A stretch of 64,000 bases of DNA from Anabaena sp. PCC 7108 (GTDB lineage: Bacteria > Cyanobacteriota > Cyanobacteriia > Cyanobacteriales > Nostocaceae). Under the pieces are notes generated by a model. It was not told where the DNA came from. It did no database searches and saw nothing but the letters and a program-made list of their open reading frames with translations. Position 1 is the first letter of the stretch, and each line of letters begins with the position of its first letter. Location: assembly GCF_000332135.1 (NCBI RefSeq), contig NZ_KB235895.1:93287-157286 (forward strand). Reading direction: 5' to 3'. This document shows positions 46,354 to 56,099 of the stretch, one piece after another. Position numbers and translations under genes: made by a program.

Positions 46354-47572
46354 TGCGGAGAATTTTATCCCGCTGTGGAGGACAATTTCCGCGTCCATCA
46401 CAGTTACTGGTGGTGACATATAATTCACCATCTGTCCCCATAATTGCTTCTCGCAGTCGTCCATATTGACCTTGCAAATACACCTCATGACGCTCAATTT
46501 TTTGGGGAGATTGGGGGTTGAAAACAACGCGCTGCAAGTGTTGGGAACGGAGACTGGCAATTATTAAGCTCCCTTTCCACTCAGGAATAGAATTGCCAGT
46601 ATAAATTGCTGCCCCACCAGGAGGTAAAGCTTCACGCCAAACAATTGACGGAGTAACCATTCCTTTCTTTGATTCACAACGGTAGATAGTAGGCCAGCCC
46701 AGATTGTCTCCTGCTTTTGCTAAACTGAGTTCATCGTGACCCCTTCTTCCCAAATCCCCACTAGGTCCGTGATCTGTCACCCATAGTGTCGATTTATCCA
46801 GCCAATCAAACCCTTGAGTGTTGCGAATCCCAGTTATATAGACAGGATTTTTAGCAAACGGATTGTCTTGCGGTACTTGTCCGTCAGGTGTCACACGCAG
46901 GATTTTACCAGCAAGGCTATTAACATCCTGGGAACTTTGCGGTTCTCTGGCATCACCTGTGCCAATGTAAAGCATTCCATCTGGTCCAAAGCGAATGCGA
47001 CCACCGTTATGAAATTGTGCTACGGGAATATTATCAACAATTACTTTATCAGGGGAAGCAGTAAGTCCATTCTCAGACAGTCGCCATCGTTCAACACGAT
47101 TAACCTGTGATCCATTTTTATCAGCAGTGTAGTAAATGTAAAAAAATCGGTTTTTAACAAAGTTAGGATGAGTGGCAATACCCAATAAACCATCTTCACC
47201 GCTTTCTGTGACATTGATAGTAGCGACTGGTTTGGGAATAAGTTTACCATTCCGCACGAGGCGGACTCGTCCCGGTCGTTCGGTAATTAACATATCTCTA
47301 TTTGGCAGAAAAGCTATTCCCCAAGGAACTTCTAGACCTGTTACTACTTCTTCTACCCGCAGTTTTACCTGCCCTTGGGAACCGAAGCCATTTTCTACTA
47401 AAGTACAGGCTTGATTGTTAGTAGCAGTTTGTTGGCTTACTTGTTGGGCTGTTTGTGTTTGTTGATTATTAGTGTTTGCGGACTCAGTTGTTGCTAAGTT
47501 GCAAGCTGAAATTCCTACTAAAACCATGCTAAAAAGTAATTTTCTAGCAAGAATAGTTCTGATCTGTTTCAT
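46343..47572 (-). CDS. PQQ-dependent sugar dehydrogenase-like lipoprotein
   Basis: A 409-residue protein beginning with a lipoprotein signal (VLVGISAC, lipidated Cys about 24) and an Asn/Gln/Thr-rich linker. The body is a six-bladed propeller of the glucose/sorbosone dehydrogenase family: VPWGIAFLPNRDMLITERPGR, GEDGLLGIATHPNF, FHNGGRIRFGPDGMLYIGTGDA, AGKILRV, LWVTDHGPSG. The conserved His/Arg residues of soluble PQQ dehydrogenases are present in these motifs. Its substrate and whether PQQ is available are unknown. Its 3' end overlaps the HlyD remnant by 11 bases on the opposite strand. Confidence 0.85.
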   Translation of the reverse strand: MKQIRTILARKLLFSMVLVGISACNLATTESANTNNQQTQTAQQVSQQTATNNQACTLVENGFGSQGQVKLRVEEVVTGLEVPWGIAFLPNRDMLITERPGRVRLVRNGKLIPKPVATINVTESGEDGLLGIATHPNFVKNRFFYIYYTADKNGSQVNRVERWRLSENGLTASPDKVIVDNIPVAQFHNGGRIRFGPDGMLYIGTGDAREPQSSQDVNSLAGKILRVTPDGQVPQDNPFAKNPVYITGIRNTQGFDWLDKSTLWVTDHGPSGDLGRRGHDELSLAKAGDNLGWPTIYRCESKKGMVTPSIVWREALPPGGAAIYTGNSIPEWKGSLIIASLRSQHLQRVVFNPQSPQKIERHEVYLQGQYGRLREAIMGTDGELYVTTSNCDGRGNCPPQRDKILRITR

Positions 47573-47953
47573 GATTTTTTATCTCCACAAAATCACTATG
47601 TGCATAATTTTTGGTATGGCTAAATAATTTCTGTAAATTGCCAATAAATGATGTATGGACACTGGTAAGCTATTAAATATTTAAGTTGCACATTGAGGCA
47701 AGCAGGGGAGGCAGCCGCGTGGGCGGGTTTCCCGACTTGTAGAAGCGTTCGCGTAGCGGTGCGTAGCACTCAGCGGCTTCCCGCAGGGTGCGGACTGCCG
47801 TGGTTTCCCCCAGAAGCAACTGCCGTTGAGCTGAGGTGCTTCAGGTGCAGGGGAGAAGGATTCACGGTTTTTCCCTAAAATTAAAAATAGGGGTGAAATG
47901 AGTAACGGTACAGAAAGTTACGCTAAGGCTGAAACGGTTATTACATAGGCATT
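47573..47953. other. Spacer with GC-rich interspersed repeat
   Basis: No gene is supported. About 47693-47870 is markedly more GC-rich than its surroundings and contains 'gcgttcgcgtagcg' and 'cttcccgcagggtgcgg' motifs that recur near 41290 and 17870, the palindromic repeat type common in Nostoc intergenic DNA. Open frames across it reflect the repeat. Confidence 0.5.
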
Positions 47954-49395
47954 CTAATCATCCTGTTCTAGTGGGTCGTTTGGATCACGCAGCGATCGCA
48001 TTTCCCCCTGCATAACAGCAACAGGCAAAGAGAAATGATAACGTCCCAACATATTGATGTGAGAATGTCCCAAAGGTGATAGCCGCGCTACATCTTCTTG
48101 ATTTATGCTCTGTTGGGAGCCAATAGAAGTCAGTGCAGCATCCATATAATATGTATTCCATAGTACTAAAGCATTGACGACCAAGCCCAAAGCCGAAAGT
48201 TGGTCTTCTTGTCCCTCCCGGTAACGTTGGCGCAACTCTCCCTTTTGACCATGAAATATAACTCTGGCCAGCCCATGCCGTCCTTCACCCCGATTTAGCT
48301 GAGTCAAAATGCGACGACGGTAAGCCTCATCATCAATATAGTTCAATAGGTACAAAGTTTTGGCTATACGCCCCAATTCCCCAATCGCCCGACCCAGAAC
48401 AGAAGGTTTATCACCTCGGTATAAAGTTCGGATAATATCTATTGCACTCACCGTTCCCAACTTCAAAGAACCTGCAACTCGCAACATATCATCCCAATAA
48501 TTCTCAATAAAAGAAGTATTGATCCGCTGCCGTGCTATTCCATTAAGAACGCCATAATCTGCTTCCGAGTCCAAACGCCAAAAGCGAGCTTCCCCCACAT
48601 CAGCCAGTCGAGGGCTAAACTGGTAGCCCAGTAGCCAGAAAAGACCAAATATCACATCACTATAACCGCTTGTGTCAGTCATAAGTTCTTTGGGACGAAG
48701 AGAAGTCTGTTGCTCCAAAAGCCCAACCAACACAACCAGAGAGTCGCGGAGCGTTCCAGGAACCACCAAACCGTGAAAACCTGTAAACTGGTCTGAAGTA
48801 AAGTTGTAGTAAGTAATACCCCGACCCCGACCAAAATATTTGCTATTGGGTCCTGAATTCAGCGTCTGCACAGGCACTACAAAACGCAACCCATCTGCCG
48901 AAGCGACTTCTCCTCCACCCCAAGTCTGCGCCAATGGAATCTGAGTTTGAGCATCGACCAATCGCCTGAACTCGAATTGTTGCTGCATGGCGGGCAAGAG
49001 CTTTTAATCTGCTGGCTGGGATACCAGAGAAATTTAAAGTGTTGATACCCAGGGAACGCAATTTTACTAGACGATTTAAAGCATTAATCAAGGCGGGACT
49101 GCTGTGACGAGTTGGCGCTCGCCGTAACTGATCTAATGGCGTGTACCAAGTTTTCTCATCAGGTACTAGTAAGGCTTCAAGCTTTTCCTGCTGTGCTGAA
49201 GAAGGAAATTTGGATAAAATTCGCCACAGCCTTTTAGCCGTTCGTTCCCGTACACTGGCAACCAGACGCTCCAGAACTGTAACTCCAGGTAAAAGAATTT
49301 TATGTTCAACCAACCTTGCTGTCACCAAGTCAAATAAAACACTTGGACTTTCCGAACCAACCCAGGCACGTCCGTACAGCCAACGAACTAAATGT
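47954..49395 (-). pseudogene. tnpA: Decayed Tn3-family transposase
   Basis: Two frames together represent a Tn3 TnpA of which only about half remains. The 5' part (48843-49395; MVTARLVEHK, LWRILSKFP) is the DUF4158 N-terminal region. The 3' part (47954-48997) is the catalytic core: TWGGGEVASADGLRF, ELMTDTSGYSD with a catalytic Asp, YLLNYIDDEAYRRRI, ARLSPLGHSHIN. A full-length TnpA is near 1000 residues; the first 100 and several hundred middle residues are missing and the parts are in different frames. No resolvase or inverted repeats were found nearby. Confidence 0.85.
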
Positions 49396-49471
49396 ATGTA
49401 TTAGGATTAAATTATTACAAATCAGCCTGAAAAACTTGAGCATATTGACAGATTGACTGTAATTTTTTAGG

Positions 49472-51799
49472 TTAATTTTGTACAGACTTGCGCCAAGCCT
49501 GTACAAATATAATACTAGTTTCCCAGTTCACTGTTTGGTTAAGCAAATACTGCGTGAAAATCTCCTTTATAGCTTTTAATTCCTGTGGTTTTAGAGTCAG
49601 AGCTAAACGGTCTAAATAACTTGGTCGTTTTGCATTGGTAGCAAACAAACGATTGAGAAAGGCTGGTGTAATGTGCATTGGGGTGGAACTTTGCTCCAGA
49701 ACCGCTGCCACTTTCAAACCAGCTACTTCAAAAGCCTTTCGCAAATCCTCTACATCCCAATTCAGCATTGGGTCTGAGGAATGAGTATAAATAGCTTCTT
49801 CAGCCGTTACTAGGCGTTCGCCTAGGTTGGGGCGTAGTCCATCGTACAACTTAGCACCAAGCTTTTGCTGTTCCAGCAAACGATAAAGTCTTTGTGTATG
49901 CCGTGGCACAGTTTCTGCCAGTACAAGTCTTCCTGACTGGGGTAGGATTTGAGCTAAAACTTGGGCAGCCGCCATTTTATCAGGCTCATTTAATAGCGCA
50001 TTCCGACCGATGATACAGTCAAATTGCACACTTGGTACTTGGGAGGCTAATACAGCAGGTAAGTCAGTTATCTTTGCAGTTATCACCATTGGTTGCCTTA
50101 ATTCGTCCAGCGTCGCAGCCTGTTCCAGTAAAGCTTGGACATCGCTTTCACTGCGAACACAAGCATACACTCCACCTTCTGGGACATGGCGGACTGCTTC
50201 CCAGGTCAGTAAACCAGTACCTGCATTGATATCTAAAACGACATGATGACGCTGTAATTGAGCGATGGTGAAAATGCGATCGCGTACCGCTGCTAACTGT
50301 GTACCTATTTGCGAAAGTGTGCGTTGCAACCAACGTTCTGAAGCTGCATCAGTATTGCCGTAAGTTAGGACTTCTAGTGGTTCAGTACCTAAGCCGGACA
50401 TCATAGCAGCAAGTTGAGCTTCACGACGACGTGCTACCTGTGTATTAATTTCCCCCTCAAAACCTTGGGTTGAGGGTTGGTAAAATACCTGTCCTTGCAG
50501 GCTAGCTGGTAGATATTGTTGTGCCACCCAGTGGTCACGGTAAGCATGAGGATAGAGATAACCTGCTCCATGCCCAAAACCTTTTTGATCACGATTGGCA
50601 TCTTTGAGGTGGGTGGGAACTTCTGCTTCTCGTTCCTGCTCAACTGCTGCTAAAGCATCGAAGAATCCCATGATACTGTTGGACTTAGGTGCAGTTGCCA
50701 AATAAAGGGCTGCTTGGGCTAAATGATAACGTCCTTCTGGCATTCCTACACGGTCAAAAGCTTCTGCACAGGCATTGACAACTACCACAGCCTGGGGGTC
50801 AGCTAGTCCCACATCTTCGCTGGCTAAAATTAACATTCGCCGGAAGATAAAGCGTGGATCTTCTCCAGCATAAACCATTTTTGCCAGCCAATATAGTGCT
50901 GCATCTGGGTCAGAACCACGCAAACTTTTAATGAAGGCACTGATAGTATCAAAGTGAACATCGCCTTCTTTATCGTATAAAACGGCTCGCTGTTGAATGG
51001 ATTCTTCTGCAACTGCTAATGTGATATGAATAACGCCTGTGGTATTAGCTGATGTTGACTGTTGACTGGTAGCTGTTAACGGTTGGCTTTTAACAGTGAA
51101 CGGTGAATCCTCAGCAGTTAAGGGTGTTGTTCCTACTGCCAATTCCAAAGCATTTAATAATGAACGAGCATCACCGTTAGCAACATTAATAAGATGAGCC
51201 AAAGCATCAGGGTCTATGGTTATTGCTAAGTTGCCATAACCACGCTGTTTATCAGTTAATGTTTGTTCAACTACCCGATATAAATCTTGCTCGTTAAGTG
51301 GCTTGAGTTGAAAAATACGTGAACGACTAATGAGTGCTTTATTGACTTCAAAGTAAGGATTTTCTGTAGTTGCTCCAATCAAGATGACTGTACCATTTTC
51401 TACCCAAGGTAGTAGGGCATCTTGTTGGGATTTATTGAAACGGTGGACTTCATCTACAAAAAGAATCGTTTTTTGGTGGTGGTACTTGCGTTGTGCTTGG
51501 GCTGTTTCAATGGCAGCGCGAATTTCTTTAACACCAGACAATACGGCATTGATAGCAATGAAATGAGCGCGGGTAGTGTTGGCAATTACACGGGCAAGAG
51601 TAGTTTTACCAGTTCCTGGTGGCCCGTAAAAAATTAGTGATGATAATTGATCTAAACTAATGGCACGTTGCAGGAGTCGTCCCTGTCCGATGATATGGTC
51701 TTGACCAATAAATTCATCCAGAGTTCGGGGACGCATCCGTGCTGCTAGTGGTGCTTCCGTTTCTGTTAGTTGAATCAAATTTTGGTCAAATAAATCCAT
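49472..51799 (-). CDS. rarA: RarA/MgsA replication-associated ATPase fused to methyltransferase-like domain
   Basis: Residues 1-430 are RarA: GPPGTGKT (about 59), [16 protein letters not shown] (about 116), [12 protein letters not shown], then the MgsA C-terminal region ([15 protein letters not shown] and MGFFDAL). RarA acts at stalled replication forks with SSB. Residues about 490-770 form a second domain with a SAM-type glycine motif ([12 protein letters not shown], about 519) and [12 protein letters not shown], as in class I methyltransferases. The fusion, seen in several cyanobacteria, suggests coupling of fork rescue to a modification step. The methylation substrate is unknown. Confidence 0.9.
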   Translation of the reverse strand: MDLFDQNLIQLTETEAPLAARMRPRTLDEFIGQDHIIGQGRLLQRAISLDQLSSLIFYGPPGTGKTTLARVIANTTRAHFIAINAVLSGVKEIRAAIETAQAQRKYHHQKTILFVDEVHRFNKSQQDALLPWVENGTVILIGATTENPYFEVNKALISRSRIFQLKPLNEQDLYRVVEQTLTDKQRGYGNLAITIDPDALAHLINVANGDARSLLNALELAVGTTPLTAEDSPFTVKSQPLTATSQQSTSANTTGVIHITLAVAEESIQQRAVLYDKEGDVHFDTISAFIKSLRGSDPDAALYWLAKMVYAGEDPRFIFRRMLILASEDVGLADPQAVVVVNACAEAFDRVGMPEGRYHLAQAALYLATAPKSNSIMGFFDALAAVEQEREAEVPTHLKDANRDQKGFGHGAGYLYPHAYRDHWVAQQYLPASLQGQVFYQPSTQGFEGEINTQVARRREAQLAAMMSGLGTEPLEVLTYGNTDAASERWLQRTLSQIGTQLAAVRDRIFTIAQLQRHHVVLDINAGTGLLTWEAVRHVPEGGVYACVRSESDVQALLEQAATLDELRQPMVITAKITDLPAVLASQVPSVQFDCIIGRNALLNEPDKMAAAQVLAQILPQSGRLVLAETVPRHTQRLYRLLEQQKLGAKLYDGLRPNLGERLVTAEEAIYTHSSDPMLNWDVEDLRKAFEVAGLKVAAVLEQSSTPMHITPAFLNRLFATNAKRPSYLDRLALTLKPQELKAIKEIFTQYLLNQTVNWETSIIFVQAWRKSVQN

Positions 51800-52077
51800 A
51801 AAATGCTGTGGTAAAAAATTTTTGTAGCTCTGGCGTTGCTTTTATAGAATCGAATAATAAATAAACCAATGTTATAGGCTGTAATCTTTATGAGGTTTGG
51901 GTTTTAAGGTTTTGAGTCCCTATAAACCTGTGATTTTAATGACGCAGCATAAAGTAGCGGAAGAACCAATAATTCTATGAGGAGCCTTGCAATAATAACT
52001 TGAACACTTTTGATAGAGAAGTTAAGCTCACAACTTGTTCCAGATTAAATTTGTACAACTTATTTTTACATGATGCC

Positions 52078-52623
52078 TTAACTTATCTGAGTTGTTTGTT
52101 TAGCAACTAAATATTGCTCGATGGCTTCACGAATCAAATCAGGTACTGTGCATTTTTCTAGATCAGCGATATTTTTAAGTTGCTGCTTCATCTGTGGATG
52201 CATCAATACTTTCACTTGTTCTGAAAGTGGCTCATCTCTGCCATAATCAAAGCGATACTTGGTTCCAAAATCGGGATTACCACCAGGTCTACCTCTTCCT
52301 AGCCCGTCAGTGTCTTTTCCTTCAACAGTGGTTCGATTAAGTGAAGGTTGAAACCATTCAATCAATGCTTTTTCAATTTCTGCCAGTAACGAGCAATCAC
52401 TGATGTTTAACCAAGCTATTTTAATATTGTGATGTTTATCTAACTGACTCAATCTATGATGCTGTTTCCATCTGTTTCTTAGATTGTTAGTACGTCCAAT
52501 ATATCGGATAGTACCTTGCTGATCAATGACAAAATAAATAGCTGATATTTCTGGTAGGTTGTTGCGATTTACCAGCGGAAGATGGGGTAGAGCATGAGGA
52601 TTTATTAATTCTGGACTATTCAT
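52078..52623 (-). CDS. GIY-YIG domain protein with C-terminal ribbon-helix-helix-like tail
   Basis: About 181 residues. A GIY-YIG-type module occupies about 20-90: AIYFVIDQQGTIRYIGRTNNLRNRWKQHH, then a conserved Glu in LAEIEKALIEWF and an Asn in PSLNRT. The C-terminal 50 residues (LSEQVKVLMHPQMKQQLKNIADLE) look like an RHH or CopG-like DNA-binding segment. This combination suggests a sequence-guided endonuclease or regulator. The ATG at MNSPEL overlaps the stop of the XRE gene by eight bases, so the two genes form an operon. Confidence 0.75.
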   Translation of the reverse strand: MNSPELINPHALPHLPLVNRNNLPEISAIYFVIDQQGTIRYIGRTNNLRNRWKQHHRLSQLDKHHNIKIAWLNISDCSLLAEIEKALIEWFQPSLNRTTVEGKDTDGLGRGRPGGNPDFGTKYRFDYGRDEPLSEQVKVLMHPQMKQQLKNIADLEKCTVPDLIREAIEQYLVAKQTTQIS

Positions 52624-52846
52624 CAAATTTGATCCCAAAATTTACGCCCAATACGAATTCAATGCGCCTAAGAGTTTCTATTGGTAAAGCTTTTGTTTCT
52701 TCGGCTTCTATTTTGTACCAGTTCATCGTGGTCATAGGAATTTGACGGCAGATTTCAGCCAAAGAACGCTTGTCTGCTTCTCTGACTTCTCTGATTTTTA
52801 GACCTAAGTTGGGAATTTCAATGTCTGTAATCTTCCTGACTTTCAT
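52616..52846 (-). CDS. XRE-type HTH regulator
   Basis: A small DNA-binding protein: IREVREADKRSLAEICRQIPMTTMNWYKIE is an XRE helix-turn-helix, followed by LRRIEFVLGV. I take the ATG at MKVRKI; a TTG 39 bases upstream would add 13 residues, and the nearest good ribosome-site sequence (GGGAGG) lies between the two, so the start is uncertain. It overlaps the GIY-YIG gene and diverges from the 281-aa gene, whose promoter it probably shares and may control. Confidence 0.7.
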   Translation of the reverse strand: MKVRKITDIEIPNLGLKIREVREADKRSLAEICRQIPMTTMNWYKIEAEETKALPIETLRRIEFVLGVNFGIKFDE

Positions 52847-52889
52847 TGCTAACTTTGCAGTAAACCTCCCGTCATAAACTGCCAACTGT

Positions 52890-52917
52890 TAGTTTATTAT
52901 AGTATATAGTTTAGTAA
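52890..52917. promoter_or_regulatory. Divergent promoter region with direct repeats
   Basis: TAGTTTATTA and TAGTTTAGTA are direct repeats 18 bases apart in the short gap between the divergent XRE and 281-aa genes. On the leftward strand TATAAT is present within the same stretch as a -10-like element. This is a plausible XRE operator. Confidence 0.4.
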
Positions 52918-52926
52918 TTTTAACTT

Positions 52927-53772
52927 TTGCTTAACTTGTTACCAGATACTACGGACAAAACCATTATCTCAAAGAGCGCAGTTGAAATTCTTACCACTAA
53001 AGAATTAACTGAGGAAGAAGAGCGCGATCGCTTCCGTTTAGAGCGTCAAGTAGAGAGGGCGTTCTCCGCAGCTGGGAAAGCCTTGAGAGAATTGAGAGAC
53101 AGAAAGCTATATCGCAACTCCCATCAAACTTTTGAGGAATACTGCAAAGACAGGTTTAGCTATAACCGTTCCCGTTCCTACCAACTCATCGACGCGGCCG
53201 ATGTTGTGGACAACCTGGAAGAATGTCCACAATTTGTGGACATTTTGCCAACCGCTGAAGGACAGGTGCGACCACTGACAAAACTGGAAGCAGAGGAACA
53301 AGTTAGCTGTTGGCAGGAGGCAGTAGAGGCGGCAGGTGGTAAAGTACCATCAGGACGGATTGTTAAAAGTATTGTGGACAAATTACGCGAGAAAACGAAC
53401 TTACCCAACCCCTACTATTTAGGACAAGTGTGTCAAATTTTACCTAAAGATATTCCAGAAATCAAAGGCAAAAACGGTTGTTGGGGAATTATTACTCATG
53501 TGGGTAATTATAGTTGCACAATTACCACTTGGGAAGGAGAGTATTTGGTGAAGATAGAAAACCTCAAGTCATTGGATTATGATGAGACTGAGTGTGAATA
53601 TATGCAGCAATTGTGTCAGCGTCTTGTCAGGTTGCATCAAGTCGGGAATCTTGATGATGCTGTGGGTTGGTTACTGACTGGTTTAGGTAAGCGATATCAA
53701 CCGTTTTTGACACCACTGCAAGAAAAGTTACTGGCTGTTGCTGAAGAAGAGTGTGGATTGATCTTGACTTAA
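52927..53772 (+). CDS. Plasmid-type DNA-associated protein, function unknown
   Basis: A 281-residue soluble protein. Residues 33-75 are highly charged and helical (ERDRFRLERQVERAFSAAG), followed by TFEEYCKDRFSYNRSRSYQLIDAA, a helical pattern shared by hypothetical cyanobacterial proteins and phage or plasmid replication-associated proteins. ATG is lacking; TTG at the start used, or another three codons later, must serve. The gene contains a 19-bp palindrome (53224-53242) encoding CPQFVD that also occurs twice near 42.9 kb. It diverges from the XRE gene. I do not recognise a catalytic motif. Confidence 0.6.
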   Translation: MLNLLPDTTDKTIISKSAVEILTTKELTEEEERDRFRLERQVERAFSAAGKALRELRDRKLYRNSHQTFEEYCKDRFSYNRSRSYQLIDAADVVDNLEECPQFVDILPTAEGQVRPLTKLEAEEQVSCWQEAVEAAGGKVPSGRIVKSIVDKLREKTNLPNPYYLGQVCQILPKDIPEIKGKNGCWGIITHVGNYSCTITTWEGEYLVKIENLKSLDYDETECEYMQQLCQRLVRLHQVGNLDDAVGWLLTGLGKRYQPFLTPLQEKLLAVAEEECGLILT

Positions 53773-53906
53773 TTGTCTAAGTACAGGATTTGACAAGTTC
53801 ATAACCTTACTGAGTCATCTTTCTTTATTAATTTGATTTGACCACCAAATCCATGTGCTTTTATTCAGTGGGGTTCAGAGTATTATATCATGACCGGGTA
53901 ATTACT

Positions 53907-54012
53907 TACAGCGGTTTCCTCTGTTATAAGGTACAGTCCAATCTTCTTGCTATCTTACTTCTACTTTCTGCCTTAAAAGAAAGTGTACCTCATTACACCG
54001 GGAAGTGCTGTA
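53907..54012 (+). repeat. MITE copy C
   Basis: A 106-bp element with ends TACAGCGGTTTCC and AAGTGCTGTA and inner AGGTACA/TGTACCT stretches. It is an almost exact reverse complement of the copy at 55275-55380, so the two flank a 1.26-kb segment carrying the DUF72 gene. Confidence 0.85.
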
Positions 54013-54205
54013 TAATAAGCTTTTTCCCATTCCCTCTTCTCTGTCAAGAGTTCCCAGCCCTAACAGATAAGTAGCTACGAAAAAATCTTTACCCATTAAA
54101 AAAAACAGAACTCACTGTATTTCTTCACTGTTGCCTGTTCCCTTGCCTAACGGGAGCAATTTATGTTGCACAAGTACTTATGATAACAGTAGTAAGTTTT
54201 ATGCT

Positions 54206-54946
54206 CTAATTGCTGTAAACTAAACTCTTTAAACTGCGAGCATCACGAATTGCATATGCTTCGGCATCGTTATTAAAATATACATATACATCACAACCCT
54301 GTGTTATAAATGAACGAATACGTTCACTCCAAGTAAGTAATTCTTCCTCACCATAGCCAGTTCCCCATTTACCACTGTGCATCCGAATATAAGTCCAAGG
54401 CGCAGTGAGGCAAATGTCTAAAGGTACTGTTGGGCTGACTGGTAAGCAGAGGGCTACACCGGCACTTTCAAGTAGTTTGTAAACTTCGGGAATTAGCCAG
54501 CTTGGGTGGCGAAATTCCAATACATATCTTTGCTGCGGGTGGATTTGGAGTAATTCTAAAAAAGGTTGCAGGCGCTCTAGATTAATGTGCCATTGATGCG
54601 GAAATTGAAATAAAATTGGCCCTAGTTTTTCTTGCAAACCGTAGGCTCGCTCCATCAGGCGAGATACTGGCTCATCTGGGTCTTTTAACTTCTTCATGTG
54701 GGTGAGATAGCGGCTACCTTTAACAGCAAAAATGAATTTTTCTGGTGTTTGTAATCGCCAATTTTCAAACACAGCCAATTCTGGCAAGCGGTAGAAAGAA
54801 AAGTTAATTTCTACAGTAGAGAAGTGCTGAGAGTAAAATGATAATTGCTGGTTTTTTGGTAAATTCACTGGATAAAAAATTTCCATCCAGTGCTTATAAA
54901 CCCAGCCACTAGTGCCAATTTGTAATTGGGGAGGATTTGATGTCAT
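54206..54946 (-). CDS. DUF72 family protein (YecE-like)
   Basis: A TIM-barrel-like DUF72 protein: QIGTSGWVYKHW at the start, STVEINFSFYRLP, FAVKGSRYLTH, LGPILFQFPHQW, VLEFRHPSW and a final DVYVYFNNDAEAYA. The family is widespread, with activity still poorly defined. The domain begins at residue 6 from the ATG giving MTSNPP, which I take as the start, though its ribosome site is weak; the frame stays open for another 46 codons upstream to a TTG at 55084. The gene lies between inverted MITE copies. Confidence 0.75.
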   Translation of the reverse strand: MTSNPPQLQIGTSGWVYKHWMEIFYPVNLPKNQQLSFYSQHFSTVEINFSFYRLPELAVFENWRLQTPEKFIFAVKGSRYLTHMKKLKDPDEPVSRLMERAYGLQEKLGPILFQFPHQWHINLERLQPFLELLQIHPQQRYVLEFRHPSWLIPEVYKLLESAGVALCLPVSPTVPLDICLTAPWTYIRMHSGKWGTGYGEEELLTWSERIRSFITQGCDVYVYFNNDAEAYAIRDARSLKSLVYSN

Positions 54947-55274
54947 CGAATGTTCACTGATTAGAATGCTTGCTTGAAGCAATGCCCTCATCAAAATGAT
55001 CGTCTTGTTGTCTTGATTAATATACTCGTCTAAATAGGGCTTGCTAACTGCAATTTTTTGGGGGTGATTACCAGCAATGGTCAAGTCTTCTTGGAGGAAA
55101 TAATCATCTTGTTGCCCCTGGTTGATATTTTCTGGTTACTCATTTGTGTAAATCATTTTTAATGCTCCTAATCTTTTAAAATCCCTCTGTTTCTAGACTT
55201 TACTAGAGTTACTGTTGTGCTTTTATTTCCTGTAGCAATGCCTCATCCGAGTAGACACTTTCCCATTCCTCTTT

Positions 55275-55380
55275 TACAGCACTTCCCGGTGTAATGAGGT
55301 ACACTTTCTTTTAAGGCAGAAAGTAGAAGTAAGATAGCAAGAAGATTGGACTGTACCTCATAACAGAGGAAACCGCTGTA
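55275..55380 (-). repeat. MITE copy D (inverse of copy C)
   Basis: A 106-bp element in the opposite orientation to the copy at 53907-54012 and nearly identical to it. Its right end runs into the last codons of the small protein gene at 55358, supplying its stop codon. Confidence 0.85.
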
Positions 55381-55576
55381 GCTTTAAACGCACAGACCGA
55401 GCGCCACTTTTTGGTGTGCAAACAACCCAGTAATTATCAGGTTCTCCTTTGACTTGAGCCGCATCTTTGGTTTCTATGCTATCGGTCAGACCTGAAAATG
55501 TTTGCACACAAGTCCAAGTAATGACATTTGGATCTGTGACTTCCCATTCCATATTTGACTTTGAGTTACTGTACAT
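55358..55576 (-). CDS. Small protein truncated by a MITE (about 72 aa)
   Basis: A short protein (WEVTDPNVITWTCVQTF, VKGEPDNYWVVCTPKSG) with no known domain. Its ATG lies inside the end of the HAD gene, overlapping by 11 bases, which indicates coupled translation. The C-terminal seven residues and the stop come from MITE copy D, so the original C-terminus was probably different. The frame is coding-like and is followed by no other gene. Confidence 0.5.
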   Translation of the reverse strand: MYSNSKSNMEWEVTDPNVITWTCVQTFSGLTDSIETKDAAQVKGEPDNYWVVCTPKSGARSVRLKLQRFPLL

Positions 55577-56099
55577 CTGCGACTTGAGCAATAATCCCTT
55601 GATGTTGTTCTAGCCAATTTGCAGCCCATTGGAACCGTATTCCAGCACGACGAGCGGCTGTTTCATCCTCAGAGCGATCACCCACATAGCAGGTATTTTC
55701 TGGAATTTGTTTGTGCCGAACCATCGCTAACTGCAACATTCCGGCTCCCGGTTTGCGGTAATGTCCAGACCATTTGGTTTTACTGTGGTTATGGACATTA
55801 TGCCGGGTGATGCGAAAACACTTCCTCCCTTCAAAGTCGGGGCAAAAATAGATTTCTCTTAATTCTGGAAATAGCTCAAGCGTGTACTGCTGTTCTTGAA
55901 TACACTCTTGAAAAGACTTGTGTCCGGCAGCAACCCCGCCCTGATTGGTGATGCCAACAATAATCGAATCATCTTTATAGGTACTAAGAGCTACATCAGC
56001 ACCTACAATAATTTCTTGGTCTTCAGGATGTAGAAAGTATTGCTGTCCGCTCAGTGGTTTGCGGATTGTGCCGTCCAAGTCTACCAGTAATAAGCTCAT
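55566..56099 (-). CDS. HAD-superfamily phosphatase (histidinol-phosphatase/GmhB-like)
   Basis: A 177-residue HAD enzyme: LLLVDLDGTIRKP (motif I, catalytic Asp 7 and 9), VGITNQGG (motif II), a Lys in HYRKPGAGM, and CYVGDRSEDETAARRAGI (motif IV). The order TNQGG, RKPGAGM and GDRxxD fits the polynucleotide-kinase-3'-phosphatase/GmhB/histidinol-phosphatase class III group. Two of the usual four zinc-loop cysteines of GmhB are not evident. The substrate is unknown. It is the first gene of a two-gene unit with the small protein downstream. Confidence 0.8.
   Translation of the reverse strand: MSLLLVDLDGTIRKPLSGQQYFLHPEDQEIIVGADVALSTYKDDSIIVGITNQGGVAAGHKSFQECIQEQQYTLELFPELREIYFCPDFEGRKCFRITRHNVHNHSKTKWSGHYRKPGAGMLQLAMVRHKQIPENTCYVGDRSEDETAARRAGIRFQWAANWLEQHQGIIAQVADVQ

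Noticed and set aside
47693-47878. 61-codon frame in GC-rich DNA
   Set aside because: It follows an interspersed repeat with repeated Arg/Cys codons; not a gene.
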